A stretch of 64,000 nt of DNA from Anticarsia gemmatalis (taxonomy: Eukaryota; Arthropoda; Insecta; Lepidoptera; Erebidae), in the NCBI RefSeq assembly GCF_050436995.1, contig NC_134757.1, positions 8,072,501 to 8,136,500 of the forward strand. Direction: 5' to 3'. The notes beneath the pieces were generated by a model. That model worked only from the letters and a program-made list of their open reading frames with translations. It was not told where the DNA came from and did no database searches. Shown here in pieces: positions 52,801 to 64,000 of the stretch. Each line of letters opens with the position of its first letter. The stretch's first letter is position 1. The position numbers were made by a program, and so were the translations under genes.

Positions 52801-54580
52801 CTTCCAATTTACACATGGGTTTTTGGGAAATTAATTAAAAAACACCTGAACTACTTGAATAATAATGTGCCTAATATATTATCTCTGGACTCTACCGACC
52901 CTTAATAGAAGAAGGCGTGATTTTATACGTATATGTGTATATTATTTTTAACATTAAAATATAATTATGTAGTAATGTAACTAATTGCATTATATTTCTG
53001 CCAGGCGTTTTCCAACTACACGGAGAAGACGGTGGAGTTCGCGCCGATCAGTCGCATCTGGTACATCGGTGATGCTGACTTCAGGACGCAGTGCACGTTG
53101 ACACCCGACGTGGAAGTCAACCCTAGCGACTGGATAGGCATCTATGATGTAAGCACTCTAGTCTGAATTACCAGAGATATTTAATGCTTATGAGGTAAAT
53201 AAAATAAAGAATAGATCTTGAAACGTAGCACAGCAAGTGGCGGGTTTGATTCCCATCAGTAACAAACATTTGTGTGATGAGCACTAGTATTTGTTCTCAG
53301 CCTGGTTGTCAATTTTTTTCTATAAGTATGTATTTAGAAGTATATAAGTATGTTCATCAGACGTCTGGTTACCACAGTACAAGCTCTGCTTTGTCTGAAA
53401 TAAGATAACCGTGTGTGTGTCTAAGGATGAAAAAAAAAAAATAGAAAATATATGTTTGTTTGTTTGTCGTGTACAACTTTGACACTAGGTTGTCCTAACC
53501 TAGTGTCAAAGTTGTTCAAGCCGCCCGAAAGGCCTTTGACATGGCTTAACGGCTGTTATCATAGTAGACAACAACCGGGACCGACTTTTTACGTGCCCTC
53601 CGAAACACGGAGGCGCCCAGCTCAAATACCACTATGCGGTCACCCATCTATGGTATGACCGCGCCAAGTGTTGCTTAACCAGATCGTTTACCGACCGGTG
53701 AGCGCAACTGGCTATGGGCGCCTCACTCAATGAAAACCTTTAATTTTTTCTTCTCCAACAGGCTAATTTCCACAACCTAGATGACTACATAGCGTACGAG
53801 TACTTGGCTAAAGTAAGCCTGCCACAGTCGCCGACTATGAACGGACAGCCGCGAACGATTACCCTCAGCTTCCCTGTAGGCAGCGGGGTCAGAACGCCAG
53901 GCTTCTACCGCTTCATATACTTCAGCCAACCTAATAATGACGTCAGAAGCGTTCTCGGTGAGTATTTTATACTAGTTATTTATACAAAAGAGAGTGGTAT
54001 TATTTCCTTTGTAAGTGAGGTCAGTACCTAGAAGAACACCACTTTTAAAATAGAGAATTACAATTTTAAATATGTAGTCTATAACTTAGTAATACACGTA
54101 TGTGTAAGATCCGCGGGTGACAAAGCTATACAACCTTTGAATAATAGTCGTTCGCTGACTTATGAAGCGGGCTGTCACCTGTTTGGTTCATGCCTGGGCT
54201 CTGTTCTAAGTTTTTTATTACAATTATCACCTGTTGCCTTGGTGAACGTCGCAAATAAACCTGACATACACGAGAGATCTTTAACCAGCTAGAGAAAGAA
54301 AAATTTCCTGCACTATCACATACATTTAGTTAGTCTCACCACACATGTTCCCAGAAAAATAACAAAATACCTTTATTCCACAGGTATTTCTGATCCATTC
54401 GAGGTAAGCAGCAAGGAGGACAGGTTAGTGGCAATAGATCCTTGCGAGCAAGCTTCGACTAGCACCTCTCCCGGCCGGTCGAAACCTTCAACAGCTACCA
54501 CGGACATATTCACAGACTTCACCGGCCTAGATGTCGCTAAGCTCTCGCGACACTTCTCAAACGATCTCAGTATTGACTGA
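37879..54580 (+). CDS. Inositol polyphosphate 5-phosphatase with SKICH domain (INPP5K/INPP5J class)
   Basis: Removes the 5-phosphate from PI(4,5)P2, PI(3,4,5)P3 and soluble inositol phosphates at membranes. Coding exons: 37879-37892, 38063-38182, 39235-39460, 45540-45715, 47809-48054, 50247-50400, (52249-52446, uncertain), 53005-53148, 53762-53957, 54384-54580. Phases agree throughout. Catalytic motifs in order: TWNVATKSP, FYVIGLQEVK, GNKGAVSIRF, NCHLTAHE, WIGDLNFR, PPTYKF, KPSWTDRIL and SDHKPV, so all active-site residues are present. The C-terminal SKICH domain (YTEKTVEFAPISRIWYIGDA, DWIGIYDANFHNLDDYIAY, GFYRFIYFS) recruits such enzymes to membranes. Length is 490 residues, or 556 with the linker exon, close to INPP5K. 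A serine/threonine-rich tail ends NDLSID. The donor at 50400 could instead be 50406 (GTACGT), adding Val-Pro. A three-codon upstream frame (ATG GTA GAA TAA, near 37725) lies in the 5' leader. Confidence 0.92.
38775..38885 (-). mobile_element. RTE-type LINE 3'-end relic in 5-phosphatase intron 2
   Basis: Read on the minus strand it has CATGGCTAACATAGTGGATT, AGACCTAACC and CAGGAGACCCTCG, the 3' UTR signature common in lepidopteran RTE LINEs. No coding part remains. Confidence 0.6.
39490..39733 (-). mobile_element. Lep1-type Helitron in 5-phosphatase intron 3
   Basis: Minus-strand copy. The right end (ATAATGTTAGTATA) is the element's 5' end, and GCTGACCAGCACAAC at the left corresponds to its 3' end. 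The body is shared with the copies at 23729 and 41521. Confidence 0.7.
41521..41780 (-). mobile_element. Full-length Lep1-type Helitron
   Basis: Minus-strand copy running from CTAGCTGAACCGCGCAACTT (element 3' end) to CTTTATAATATTAGTATAGA (element 5' end). It is the best-preserved copy in the window. Confidence 0.75.
43433..43690 (-). repeat. tRNA-derived SINE
   Basis: Minus strand reads CCTCCGTGGCGCAGTGGTTT, then GTGAGTTCGATTCCCACTCG (A- and B-box-like), followed by the AAGTCTGGTTGTACTTTGTG and TGTATGTTTGTAAAAGTCCC body seen at 35657. The tRNA-like head does not close into a functional cloverleaf end, and the body continues past it, so it is a SINE, not a tRNA gene. Confidence 0.75.
45716..47808 (+). 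other. Intron 4 of the 5-phosphatase gene
   Basis: AT-rich; no repeat or exon recognised. Confidence 0.6.
48055..50246 (+). other. Intron 5 of the 5-phosphatase gene
   Basis: AT-rich; no repeat or exon recognised. It splits the Lys codon just before the RKPSWTDRIL catalytic motif. Confidence 0.6.
50401..52248 (+). other. Intron 6 of the 5-phosphatase gene
   Basis: Mostly AT-rich, with a somewhat GC-richer stretch near 51120-51240. A 17-bp hairpin is present at 51786-51841. No exon is seen before 52249. Confidence 0.5.
51786..51841. repeat. 17-bp inverted repeat (one mismatch)
   Basis: Arms 51786-51802 and 51825-51841 pair at 16 of 17 positions around a 22-nt GC-rich loop. It is inside a 5-phosphatase intron. 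Confidence 0.6.
52249..52446 (+). CDS. Possible linker or alternative first exon of the 5-phosphatase
   Basis: Open for exactly 66 codons between an acceptor (TGCATGCTAG) and a strong donor (GTC|GTAAGT), in phase 0 on both sides, so it can be spliced between the catalytic domain (exon ending 50400) and the SKICH domain (exon starting 53005) without breaking the frame. It encodes a Ser/Met-rich segment with internal Met codons at 52315 and 52357. It could be a cassette exon or the first exon of a short SKICH-only transcript, and no homology is recognised. The 5' end of this segment is CpG-richer than its surroundings. Confidence 0.45.
53215..53430 (+). repeat. Lepidopteran SINE copy
   Basis: B-box-like GGGTTTGATTCCCATC, then TTGTGTGATGAGCACTAGTA, TTTGTTCTCAGCCTGG and GTACAAGCTCTGCTTTG, a consensus common among moth SINEs. 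It lies between the two SKICH exons and abuts the repeat at 53474. Confidence 0.65.
53474..53735 (+). repeat. Dispersed lepidopteran repeat with inverted end
   Basis: Contains GACTTTTTACGTGCCCTCCG, CACTATGCGGTCACCCATCT and GATCGTTTACCGACCGGTGA. The same blocks occur at 58556-58755, and the CAACTTTGACACTAGGTTG end also occurs at 30187-30205. Class unknown. Confidence 0.6.
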
Positions 54581-55799
54581 CTAAAGACCTACTTGCCAGG
54601 CTCGCCGGCAAACCTTAGAAAGAACAATGGTGTCTAATTGTTTAAAGGGACTAGTAATTTCTTGTTGTATTAGTTTAGTATTGTTGAAATTGTTTAGGGG
54701 TTTACATTGTGATGTAAGTGAAGGTACTTTGAGATTTTGAACTCTATCTCTTACACATTGATGTGCAAATCAGATCAAAGAACGGTTTTTAGTTTATCGA
54801 AACGCGGGCACTCCGTTGAGAGGTTAAGTTCAAAATGCTTTGCACAATTTATTTGTGAAATGTAGTTTGGCGCTTTAAAACCCATGTATCAATACATATT
54901 TCCACTTTAGTTAGTACCTCAGAGATTTTAATACGTTTCATTTGCTTGGGACACCGATCTGAGCGCCTTCTTAACAAACATCTTTTGAATTAATACAACG
55001 GTATATTGTAGATCTCGATCCGCGTCTCATATAATCGAAAAACAATTAGTTACTAGTCTGTTTGAATGTTATTATTCCCTTAGTTTTAAGCATAATGTAC
55101 AGTCACGCAAAGAACGGTTTACTTTAGTTAATTTTAGAGTATATATGACAATTAACCTTATTAAATAATAATGGTGGTTCGAAGTAAACTCTTTGTTTCG
55201 TGACTGTAGTCGTCACAAGTATTGTTATGAAATTATAGGCCTATATGCATGTTTGAAGACTTCATCGAAAGATAAGGACAGTTTTTTTATCATCAGATTA
55301 TTTTTTTATTAAGTCGATTTGGTTGTCTGATTTTTGCTTTTGAATTATAGAACCCGTTTGTAATACTGATTGACGATTTTTCTATCGTCTCTCTGACATC
55401 AAATGTATTGAAGGAATATTCGTGGAAAATCATCAATTATTATTTTGAGATTAAAATGAAATGTATTTAAGACCAAACCTTCTGGCAATTGAAAAATCGG
55501 CATCTAGTTTTACAATTGGCATTTTTTCAGTTACTTAAAGCGATGTCAGATAACCTTTTATTGAAAAGATTATATTTTTATTAAAGGTATTACTGGTCAA
55601 AATATTTTATCAGTTCCAAACAGACATTATATATTTTATTTACTTAAAATTTTAATTAAAAATTTTGCAATGGCTGTCTAGTCGATGTGTAAAGAATGTA
55701 AAGATTGAGCATTGAGGCCTGTGCTCTCTATATTTAAAAAAAATATACGTTATACGTTCACGAGTATTGCCATTATTGTTGTTCAAAATATTAAATAAA
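54581..55799 (+). other. Probable long 3' UTR of the 5-phosphatase gene
   Basis: About 1.2 kb of AT-rich non-coding sequence from the stop codon to AATAAA at 55794-55799. Later AATAAA hexamers (for example near 56659) could be used instead. Confidence 0.4.
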
Positions 55800-56654
55800 T
55801 TATTGCATTTTAATGTAGTTGGGAACACGGCTTTTTTATCTTAAGAGGTCGATTTATACATTACAATTTGATGTAGGATGTATTAAGGTTTAAAGGTGGG
55901 CCAATATGCCTTAGAAATAATGTATTAGTGGTTTGGTGTTTCGAAGTTAATATTGTATTACTGGGTATTTCAGTGTTGCATGAAGCTGCGTTGTCATAAT
56001 ATCGTATTGAAAAGGGGGTGTGTTTAAAGTTTTTAAACTCTCGCGACTCGTACCTTATTTGTTTAATTTTCAATCGCGTCTAAGGCCCGTTGCGTTATAA
56101 AATTAAGTGGATGTTTTTTTTAAATTCGTTTGAAGAAAATAATAAAATTCTATTCGTTCCATCTCATTTCAGATTTATTTGTGTGAAAACTACGTGATGC
56201 GATCACTGGTTTATTGATTTTTTTATATTGTGTTATTTCTGTTTAAAAGATAAAGCTTGTTTCTTTTCAGCTAATTAAGCTATCTTCAATATTTAAAGTT
56301 ATTTTCGTCCCCATTGCTCAAGTTTTTCCAACCTGTACATTATCTGAGACGTAGCTCATGTGACAACTATTTGTCGGTTTAAGTGCCCAAATAGACTAGT
56401 GTTGTAACGTTCGCAATAGTGGTGTGTAAATCGACTTTACGCGACCAATATCATAATTAACGTATCAGGAATTGATGTATAATCTATGTAAATAATATGT
56501 TGAGTGATTATATTAGTACAATTTGTAATGTTTATATCAATGTATAGTTCAGTGGTTTATAACATAATAATATACCATAATAATATATTGGGATAGATAT
56601 TTCTATAATCGCAGTTAGGCAGTATTATTTAACAATAGTGTATTGTATAAATAG

Positions 56655-56785
56655 TAAAATAAATGTTACCCATTACTGTTCCACTGCTGAACGCGGGTTC
56701 CATCCCGGAATAAGAGAGAAGTTAGGTCTTGGGTCTAATACGCTAGCCAAGTATGTACGGGTTGGGATCTTCGCATTATTTTAAG
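56655..56785 (-). mobile_element. RTE-type LINE 3'-end relic
   Basis: Minus strand reads CCAACCCGTACATACTTGGC, TTAGACCCAAGACCTAAC and a GGACAGTAATGGG-like end, matching the relics at 6660 and 38775. Confidence 0.55.
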
Positions 56786-58555
56786 TAAAATAATACTATC
56801 TCCATGACCGTATTTAAATAACATTCCTAAAAAGTTTTAGTATAAAGTTTACGTTTTTTTTTTGCTTGCCAGTCACAATTATTTTTGGTGGACAGTATAA
56901 CCTACTTATTAGCTTGTTTATGGTCTGAAAATCATAGACAAGCGAATTAAAATTAAAAAACATTGGTTGAATATTTTAGTGAGTATTTTTTCAAGAAATT
57001 AATAAAAGAAAATCAGTGTTTTAGTTCCCGAGATGTATAATCATATTTTATTACGAAAATAGAAAAATAGAACATTACTATTGGTCAATGTGCTTTTTAA
57101 TCCATAGAGCTCAATATAAGCTCAGTCTATAATGACAATAAAATTGTTAGGTAAGTGTTGTGATTTACATATTGCCAATTTTTTGTTCGGTACATGCTAA
57201 GTAGAGCCCCGTCCCTATATTTTATATTTTTTTTAGCTCGCTCAAATTACAGATTTGATTAGTAAAATTCTTATTTAATAAATTAACTATATAAAGGTGC
57301 ATAATTATAATATGTACAATGAAATAATAATATATTATAATATCTATACTTGTATAAAAGGCAAAGAATTACTACTTTTTGTAAGAGTTATTTTAATTGG
57401 AAATCGCACGTCACTTATTTATGAATATAATATATTATACTTCGAGAGTTCTTGTTTACAAAAATATAAACATTCACAAAAGTATGGATATTTTCACATA
57501 AAAGGAAATTAATATGATTCATTGTAGTAGAATTCTTCACGGCACGTTTCTATACAAAATAAGAAAAAAGTGACGTGCAGTTCTAATATAGACGAACTCT
57601 GCACACCCTAACTAGACCGTTCTAAATATACTTTGTCCCTTTCACTTGATCCTTGTAAGACAGAGACGTAGTGAGACTCAAATTAGTTGATAGTAAATGT
57701 TATTAATCGGAACCATTATATTTGTAGTCTAAACCAATTAACAAGAGCTTTTTTTGTGAGAAAACCACCGATTTTCTATTTCGATTTTGTACCCAACTTT
57801 GTATCCTTATTGAAGTACTAACCCGAGTTTGTATACTATCTTAAGAATAACTAAGTATATTTTAAGTAAAAAAAAATAGTTAAAATCGGTACTCTTAGAT
57901 ACACAAGTGTTTATGAATAACGCGAAATATTTCTAAATCGCATTTTTGTTGCTGACTGTATTTAGGGTTGCCAGTTTACTTACCTTTATATTTTCGTTTA
58001 ACATTTTTTTATTACAAAATTGCACCATATATCGATTTATGTCTTTCAAATCATTCTTGTTATAATGATTTAGGGAGCAAAATTTATCAATATATAGTTT
58101 TAAAGATAAATACATTTTGAGCCTCACTCGTAAGCTGCGCATCAACTGCGGTGGAATCCTAGCGTATAAAGCACAGACCGTAAGGATTTGTTGCTTTGTA
58201 TTAAATTCTATGGTACTGCGTCAGAAGGATCGATATTTCGATGCCATAGAAATGAATACATCGTTATCTTAATTCTGCTCTGTGATTCTGAGCAGTGGAC
58301 GCGCAGTCTTAACGCAATTATATTATTATGTGGCAAATTATGGCATATCTAAAATAATATCATAATGTTTAAAAGCCAAGCTTAGAGTTGAGTATTCAAA
58401 CCTAGCAATAACTGCCGTTCGAACTTTAACACTACCTATTTTATTAGCATTTTGGTGGTTTAGCACATTTGTACCCAGTTTTAACACTAATGGATAAGTA
58501 TCTGTTACCTTATAATTTTTTTTTTAACTTATGGATAGTGGTCAACGTAGTGATA

Positions 58556-58755
58556 AAGTTGGTTAAGCCTGAAAGTCCTTTGACATGATTTAACATGTTA
58601 CATAGCAATCGGGACTGACTTTTTACGTACGTTAGTACGGAGACGCCCAGCTTAAATACCACTAAGCGGTCACCTATCTATGGAATGACCGCGCCAAGTG
58701 TTGCTTAACCAATAGATCGTTTACCGACCGGTGTGCGCTACGGGCGCCTCAGATG
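58556..58755 (+). repeat. Dispersed lepidopteran repeat, second copy
   Basis: Shares GACTTTTTACGT, ACCACTAAGCGGTCACCTAT, GACCGCGCCAAGTGTTGCTT and GATCGTTTACCGACCGGTG with 53520-53735. It lacks the inverted end and is more decayed. Confidence 0.6.
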
Positions 58756-60027
58756 GAATTTCTACAGTTGTTTTCTGACATTTATTGTCACTATCTATCG
58801 GATAAGTTAGCTGACACTTATCCATGAGCTGTGAAACTGGCCTTTAGTATAATTTTATCACTTTGATTTTGGGTAATACAGAGATTATATTTTTTCGTTA
58901 TTAAGGATACCTCTTCTTACTTGCCATTTACTAATGTACTTATTACGTTTTAAGTCTAAATCTGGTATACTATTCTGTTTAAGCCAAATACGTAATGCTA
59001 TGCTTGTATTGTAAACTTTAAGTGAAGTAAACGCCTGCGTCATAAGCCTAGCTTAAGGAATTGGTTATATTCGTATTTTTTATTTATTTTAAGATTCTAA
59101 GATACATACGTTGCGATAAATGCCTTTTTACTTTAGCGTTTGCAAACAGATATCAACAAATTCGTGTGAATTTGTAGGTATAATAATTTAAAATATTAGC
59201 GGAAGTTTTGCTTTTATGTATATAAACCCCCTTTCTGTAATGTTTAAATCAACTATAAACATGTCTGGCAATTTGAACGTTTTTTAATTTAATTGACTTG
59301 TGAGTTTCGAGCTACGTTTGATGAAAACAGACCGCAACGCGTCGTCTCGGGAGCCCTCAAGTTTCGTAGAGTGTGGCGTTAACACGCTACATTAAATAGC
59401 TACTATTTATCGCAGCGTGTGTGCAACCTCCAAATAACTTTGTTGTGGTACAATTGGGCACCAAGGTGTGGGTATTATCCTGAATATTGTTCGTAACTGT
59501 GATCGTACCTACTGTACATACTACGCAGTACACAGCATTGAAGTTCCATTGTTCCGTTATGATAGCCTAACGTTGATGAAATCCTATTTCATGTAATTGT
59601 TTTGTTATTAATTTGTTACCTAATTTTCCGAATAAATGTATCGTGATTAATCGTTGCATTTCAAATGCTATTAAGATTGTAGTACAAAATGATTAATTTG
59701 TAGTTGTCACAACAGTTGTGTTAAATTATGGGAATAGAATTTATTTAGTTGGAATATTTTGTTTTATTTACTCGCTCATGAGGTAATTGCGTGTCGTAAT
59801 CGCTGTCAGGGCGCGACACGATACGTGTAATGTTTGCCCTTATCAAATTAATCATATCGCGATAAAAGAGTGCGCGATATGTAGTGGAGTAAGCGGAGGC
59901 GCGGCGTTGATGTCGAATGCGTGCAACTCGTCGCCTCGTAGTACTTGGCTCGTAGCGTTATCGGGAAAGCGCGGGAAAATCGCAGCGACGAGCGCTCGCT
60001 TCAGTAGGCTCGCGCCCGCCGACAGAC

Positions 60028-60543
60028 ATGGACGGGTCCGCGCGCGCGCTCGCTCTCGTACTCGCGGTGTTCGCGCTCGCGTCCGCGCGCGCCCACATTT
60101 CCTCCCACGACAACATCCTCAGAATACAGTTGTGGGACGCGGAGGGTCTCAGCAGGGATCCCATCACCACTCCGGCGCCCACCACCACGTCGGCTCCGAG
60201 AACCACCCGGCGTCACAAGTTGAAAGTGAACTTGGACTCGCTGTACGATGCTATGTTGGAGGAAGGTCGAGGTGGTGGCTTCGGCAGGTTCACGCGGCAT
60301 AAAGTGCGGCACAAGCGGCGCCGGCCCCGGCAGAGCGGCACCGACCTGCCGTGGAGGTTCCACGCTGGCGAGCAGGTGATGAACGTGGCCGTGTACAACG
60401 ACGATGTGCCGTGGGATGTTATCGAGGGTGACAATACCGGGACGCTGGTGAATGGCAGTGCAGTGAGTGAGAGTGCCAGTTCCACAGTGAATGAGCAGCG
60501 GGACGTGGGGCCGCCGATGTTGCTGCGTCAGCCCGAGGACGAG
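60028..60543 (+). CDS. First coding exon of an unrecognised secreted protein (gene continues past the right edge)
   Basis: 172 codons from an ATG to a donor GAG|GTAATG. Met-Asp-Gly start, then a hydrophobic signal peptide (ALALVLAVFALASARA, cut near residue 22). Then come HISSHDNILRIQLWDAEG, a Thr/Pro-rich linker (TTPAPTTTSAPRTT), a strongly basic cluster (RHKVRHKRRRPRQ) with dibasic sites that a furin-type protease could cut, and an acidic, Ser-rich end. No known domain is recognised. It may be a propeptide whose folded domain lies in later exons. The exon is much more GC- and CpG-rich than the rest of the window. The minus-strand frames across it are shadows. No downstream exon was found up to 64000. 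Confidence 0.6.
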
Positions 60544-63500
60544 GTAATGAGTGAGGGCAAACACCGTATACATTAATGTAACGTCGCCTTTCATCGTTAT
60601 CGTCGCCCCGAGGTGGTTAATAGCCATTCACAGTACTGATAGCCTGCCGGCATTGCCGTAGGGATTTCTATTCACCGCTCCTTTTCAGCATAACCCCTCG
60701 GGCGACGATGCGTTGATAAAAGTGAATGCCCTTCATTGTTTTTAAAATATTTTCTCGCCGGTTGTATGTAGATTGTATCATGTCGCACGGACGCGCGTGA
60801 AAAATAATTTTTCAAGGGGAGATTGGCTCACTCGCAGTCCCTTATCACGAGATATATACTGATTATCTGTTTGTTTTACTCAATGTTTACTTTGCAACCT
60901 GCTGTTGTATTTATTACGCTATACGAAATGTGAATATCGTCGCATTATCAATCTTTTGTTATCAAATTTATAGGTGTTACATACGTGCAAAAATGTGGGT
61001 TATTAGGTAACGAGGCCAAGTTCAATATCGATAGGTAATGAGTATTTAAAATGCAATTTAACAATGTTGTCAAGTTGCACAAATTGCACGTACAATTGTA
61101 CATGTAACCTAATTGCGATTATTGACCTGTCAACGTTACTCTACCGTTGCTTTAAAGGCAAAACACAAGATATATCTGTACAAAACAAACTTTCGAATAG
61201 TTTTACAAGGTATTCAACCGGAGGTGCTAAAGTTAGTAGACACTTAACATGCCAATTCAAGACATTTACGACGCGTACTTTGTACATCTTGAATGCGTTC
61301 GTGAAGAAGACATAAAATATTTGTCCCTTGCGAACTAAATTAGGCGTATACATGACCGGTTTTTAGTGTTCGACCTTTAGATTATTAACCTTTTTGCGAA
61401 ACTAGCCGAGGGTCATGCCCACATAGAGGGTTGTTACCACACATTAACACATTCACATATCCAGTAGCATCCTGTTTTACCATGAACAACTCATTTAGCA
61501 GGTTCACTGGTTTAAATTCACAGTTACGGTTAGTTTGTGTGATTTAATTTTCATAAGTTCCGCTCTAACGCTTCCGTGATACCCAAATGCATTAGGAGAA
61601 ACATTACAACGTGTTAAATAAACATTCCTTAGCTTATCTGAATATACGAAAAGATAAATTCGACTAATTTGGCGGGCGTTTACGATACGATTACGATATC
61701 CAATCAGTGGGTATCGAGTCGTAATCTCGTTTATGTCTGAGTTAATCGTTCACGTGTGCTAAGTTACAGCCCTGACCGCGTCCACGCCCGTCGCCCGCAG
61801 GCCGGTGCGGGCGCCAATCAACCGGAAATTAGGCACAAATCAATAATTTCCCAGTCAATACTGTCCACTACACGATGTACGCTAATAGAGTCTGATTGAC
61901 TCGTCTGCCGTCTATGAGAGACGCGAATTTTCAATCAACACCCGTATAGCTAGCTTGATTGAAAACTGCGTTCATATTATACAGTGCATTCCAGTAAACA
62001 AGTTATCAATGTAAACTTCGAGTAACTACACGAAATAACATAAAGATATATGGTACATAATTATTACATTCACTGTGATTGTATGCTCATAAATAATTGC
62101 TAATAAGGTTAGTCTAAGTATATTTTTTTTTACCAAAAAAGTAGAATACAATTTTAAGTAGAGTCACATAAACCGGGCATAAAAACAATGAAAACTATCG
62201 AAATATAACTCGTAAGTTAAGTTAACCATTGTAAAAGCCACTTCCAAGAATTGTATACAAAGCTCACATAATTGAACGAAAGTAGAACGAAACGTAATCA
62301 TTCATACGATAGTGACGTGAAGCAAGAACCCATTTGATTAGGTACACCCTACGTGAATACCTTTAATTAATATCACGGGAAAGTCCTTGCAATTCCCAGT
62401 ATTTTACACCCGCAGCGTTGAAACGTTCCATAATTCATACATTCATCACTCAAATGTTAATTAATTTATAAACTAAAGGATCAGGTAGGTAATTAAGTAG
62501 ACCATATTGCACCTCGCGGACACATTTAAACCCCACATATTATTGTGGCATGTTATAAACCCCATCTTCATTATGCTACTACAAATTTAATACAAACCAA
62601 GTGTGTAATTTCTTCGCGAACGTAAGTACCGTGACTAGAACTGGGGTTAAGTGCGCAGACAAAGACGATTAAAGGAAATAGTTCTTTATTATTCAGGAAA
62701 ATGTATGCTACGTTTTATTTATGAGTTTGTAATGTCTGGTTTACAGAACAATATTAGAATAAGTTGTTAATAAGGTGCTCAAAGTAAAATAGATCGGAGC
62801 GGTGATAGTTTGAAAAGGTATTAAAATGTAAACACAAGAATCCGTATAGTCTTCAACGATCATTTTGAAAATAATTGAAGTAGATATCCACGGCTACGTC
62901 GTAAAAAATAATATTTTCTTATTATTTTTTACGACGTAGCCCTATGTGGGTTAAAATTATTCTAATGAAGTCAAATACATTCCCCGCATAAGGAGATTTT
63001 CCTTGTGAACTAATCTACGAGCGATTAAAGTTTCGTCATTACACTCAGTGACGTACGCACGAATCCTTACAAATAACAATCCAAGTAATTTCCTTAAATG
63101 ACCAATTTAGAACTTGTTTTTGCTCGTCAAACCTCGATGTAGATCCATAGAAGGCGCTTTAACTTAATTATCCTCCTTAAATTTATTATTCCTATAAAAA
63201 TCTTTATGAAACGTAGGCGAGCGTAAGAAAACCGTAACAAAAAGTAATAATAATGACGTTCCCCTTTGTGAGGGCATTATAAAAAGGGAGATGTAATTCC
63301 TTACTGAATCAAACATCTGCCTTTGAAATATTGTCAGTCGTCAACCAAAATAATTATCTGTTCTCCGTCCCCTGATCGTTAAGCGCGATGAAGCGAATAT
63401 TTTAGCGAAAATCGATGGTCTAACTTCCGTACGTGGTGTTACTCCCTCACTGCACCTGTGACTACTCGCAAACATGTTTTTTGAGTAAGAACAATTTCGT

Positions 63501-64000
63501 AACAGCCGGAATGTTTCACAACCTGAAAGAAAGTCGAAATGAAAAACTTTTTTCATGTTTTACGTAATAATCTTCGGTGGGTACAGAAAACGTGGGGATG
63601 TAAGTGGATTAGTTACTTTTTTGAACTGAAGTTGAGGCATAATATACAAAAGTTGCTTATCACGTTTTGCAAATGATAGTGCATTAAGTAAGTTGTATGA
63701 TTGCAGTTGCATCCTATCTAAGTGAGGTTGGCAAGGTAACGTTCATTATATTCAATGCCATTTGTCGAGTATATAACTTTTTACATTAGGTAATCAAAAA
63801 TGCGTGACTCATTGAAAGACACTAGACATTTCCTATGAATTTCAAGTTCCTGTTATCAGTCTATTGTTTGTCTAGCAGTTTGATTATTTAATTTATCTAT
63901 TACTTATTGATTGTCGAGTTTATTGCATGTACTTATTTTTTAATCCAATTTAATTAACTATTAACTTAATGATAAGTGTGTTGCCTTGCCTTGTCTTGTA
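60544..64000 (+). other. Probable first coding intron of the secreted-protein gene
   Basis: AT-rich with no supported exon. A perfect 22-bp inverted repeat lies at 62892-62941. Confidence 0.5.
62892..62941. repeat. 22-bp perfect inverted repeat with 6-nt loop
   Basis: Arms 62892-62913 and 62920-62941 are exact reverse complements (start GGCTACGTCGTAAAAAATAA) around TTTTCT. It is a strong hairpin, possibly a small foldback element or a hairpin RNA. Confidence 0.8.

Larger units (their letters stand above)
55800..60027. other. Intergenic region
   Basis: No gene recognised. It holds an RTE LINE 3' relic (56655-56785, minus strand) and a dispersed repeat (58556-58755). The last 250 bases become GC- and CpG-rich ahead of the gene at 60028. 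Confidence 0.6.

Noticed and set aside
60001..60627. Minus-strand 208-codon frame over the secreted-protein exon
   Set aside because: GC-rich DNA leaves all frames open. Only the plus-strand frame has a signal peptide and ends at a good donor.

Overview
The window looks like nuclear DNA of a lepidopteran insect (moth or butterfly). It is AT-rich, its genes carry many GT-AG introns, and it is scattered with Lep1-type Helitrons, tRNA-derived SINEs and RTE LINE 3' ends typical of that order. The species cannot be named from the sequence. All gene models were built by eye from splice sites, reading-frame phase and family resemblance.

Left third (1-31.4 kb, minus strand): most of the meiotic crossover helicase HFM1/MER3. 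I could place 18 coding exons in phase, from the ATG at 31415 to an exon ending at 285; the C-terminus lies beyond the left edge. One 15.4-kb HFM1 intron (8912-24318) holds two genes on the opposite strand. One is an intronless gene for dynein regulatory complex subunit 2 (DRC2/CCDC65, 9148-10593). The other is a three-exon RR-type cuticular protein gene (about 12925-22955) with its own TATA promoter.

Middle (31.5-37.5 kb): HFM1 is divergent from a small plus-strand gene (32105-33968) encoding a 378-residue protein with a death domain and a SEFIR/TIR-like domain. This is the architecture of an Act1/CIKS-like interleukin-17-type signalling adapter, and it is the most interesting item in the window. 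Its start codon is split by an intron. Converging on it is geminin on the minus strand (34878-36553), the DNA replication licensing inhibitor, which has a consensus E2F site upstream and a GC-AG intron.

Right half (37.6-55.8 kb, plus strand): a type II inositol polyphosphate 5-phosphatase of the INPP5K/INPP5J class, with a catalytic domain followed by a SKICH domain, spread over ten coding exons including one uncertain linker exon. A fresh 5'-truncated non-LTR retrotransposon with a perfect 16-bp target duplication sits just upstream of it. After about 4 kb of non-coding DNA, the first coding exon of an unrecognised secreted protein begins at 60028 and the gene continues past the right edge.

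Apart from chromosomal linkage, the genes form no single pathway. HFM1 (meiotic crossover) and DRC2 (sperm flagellum) could share male germline expression, but that is inference.
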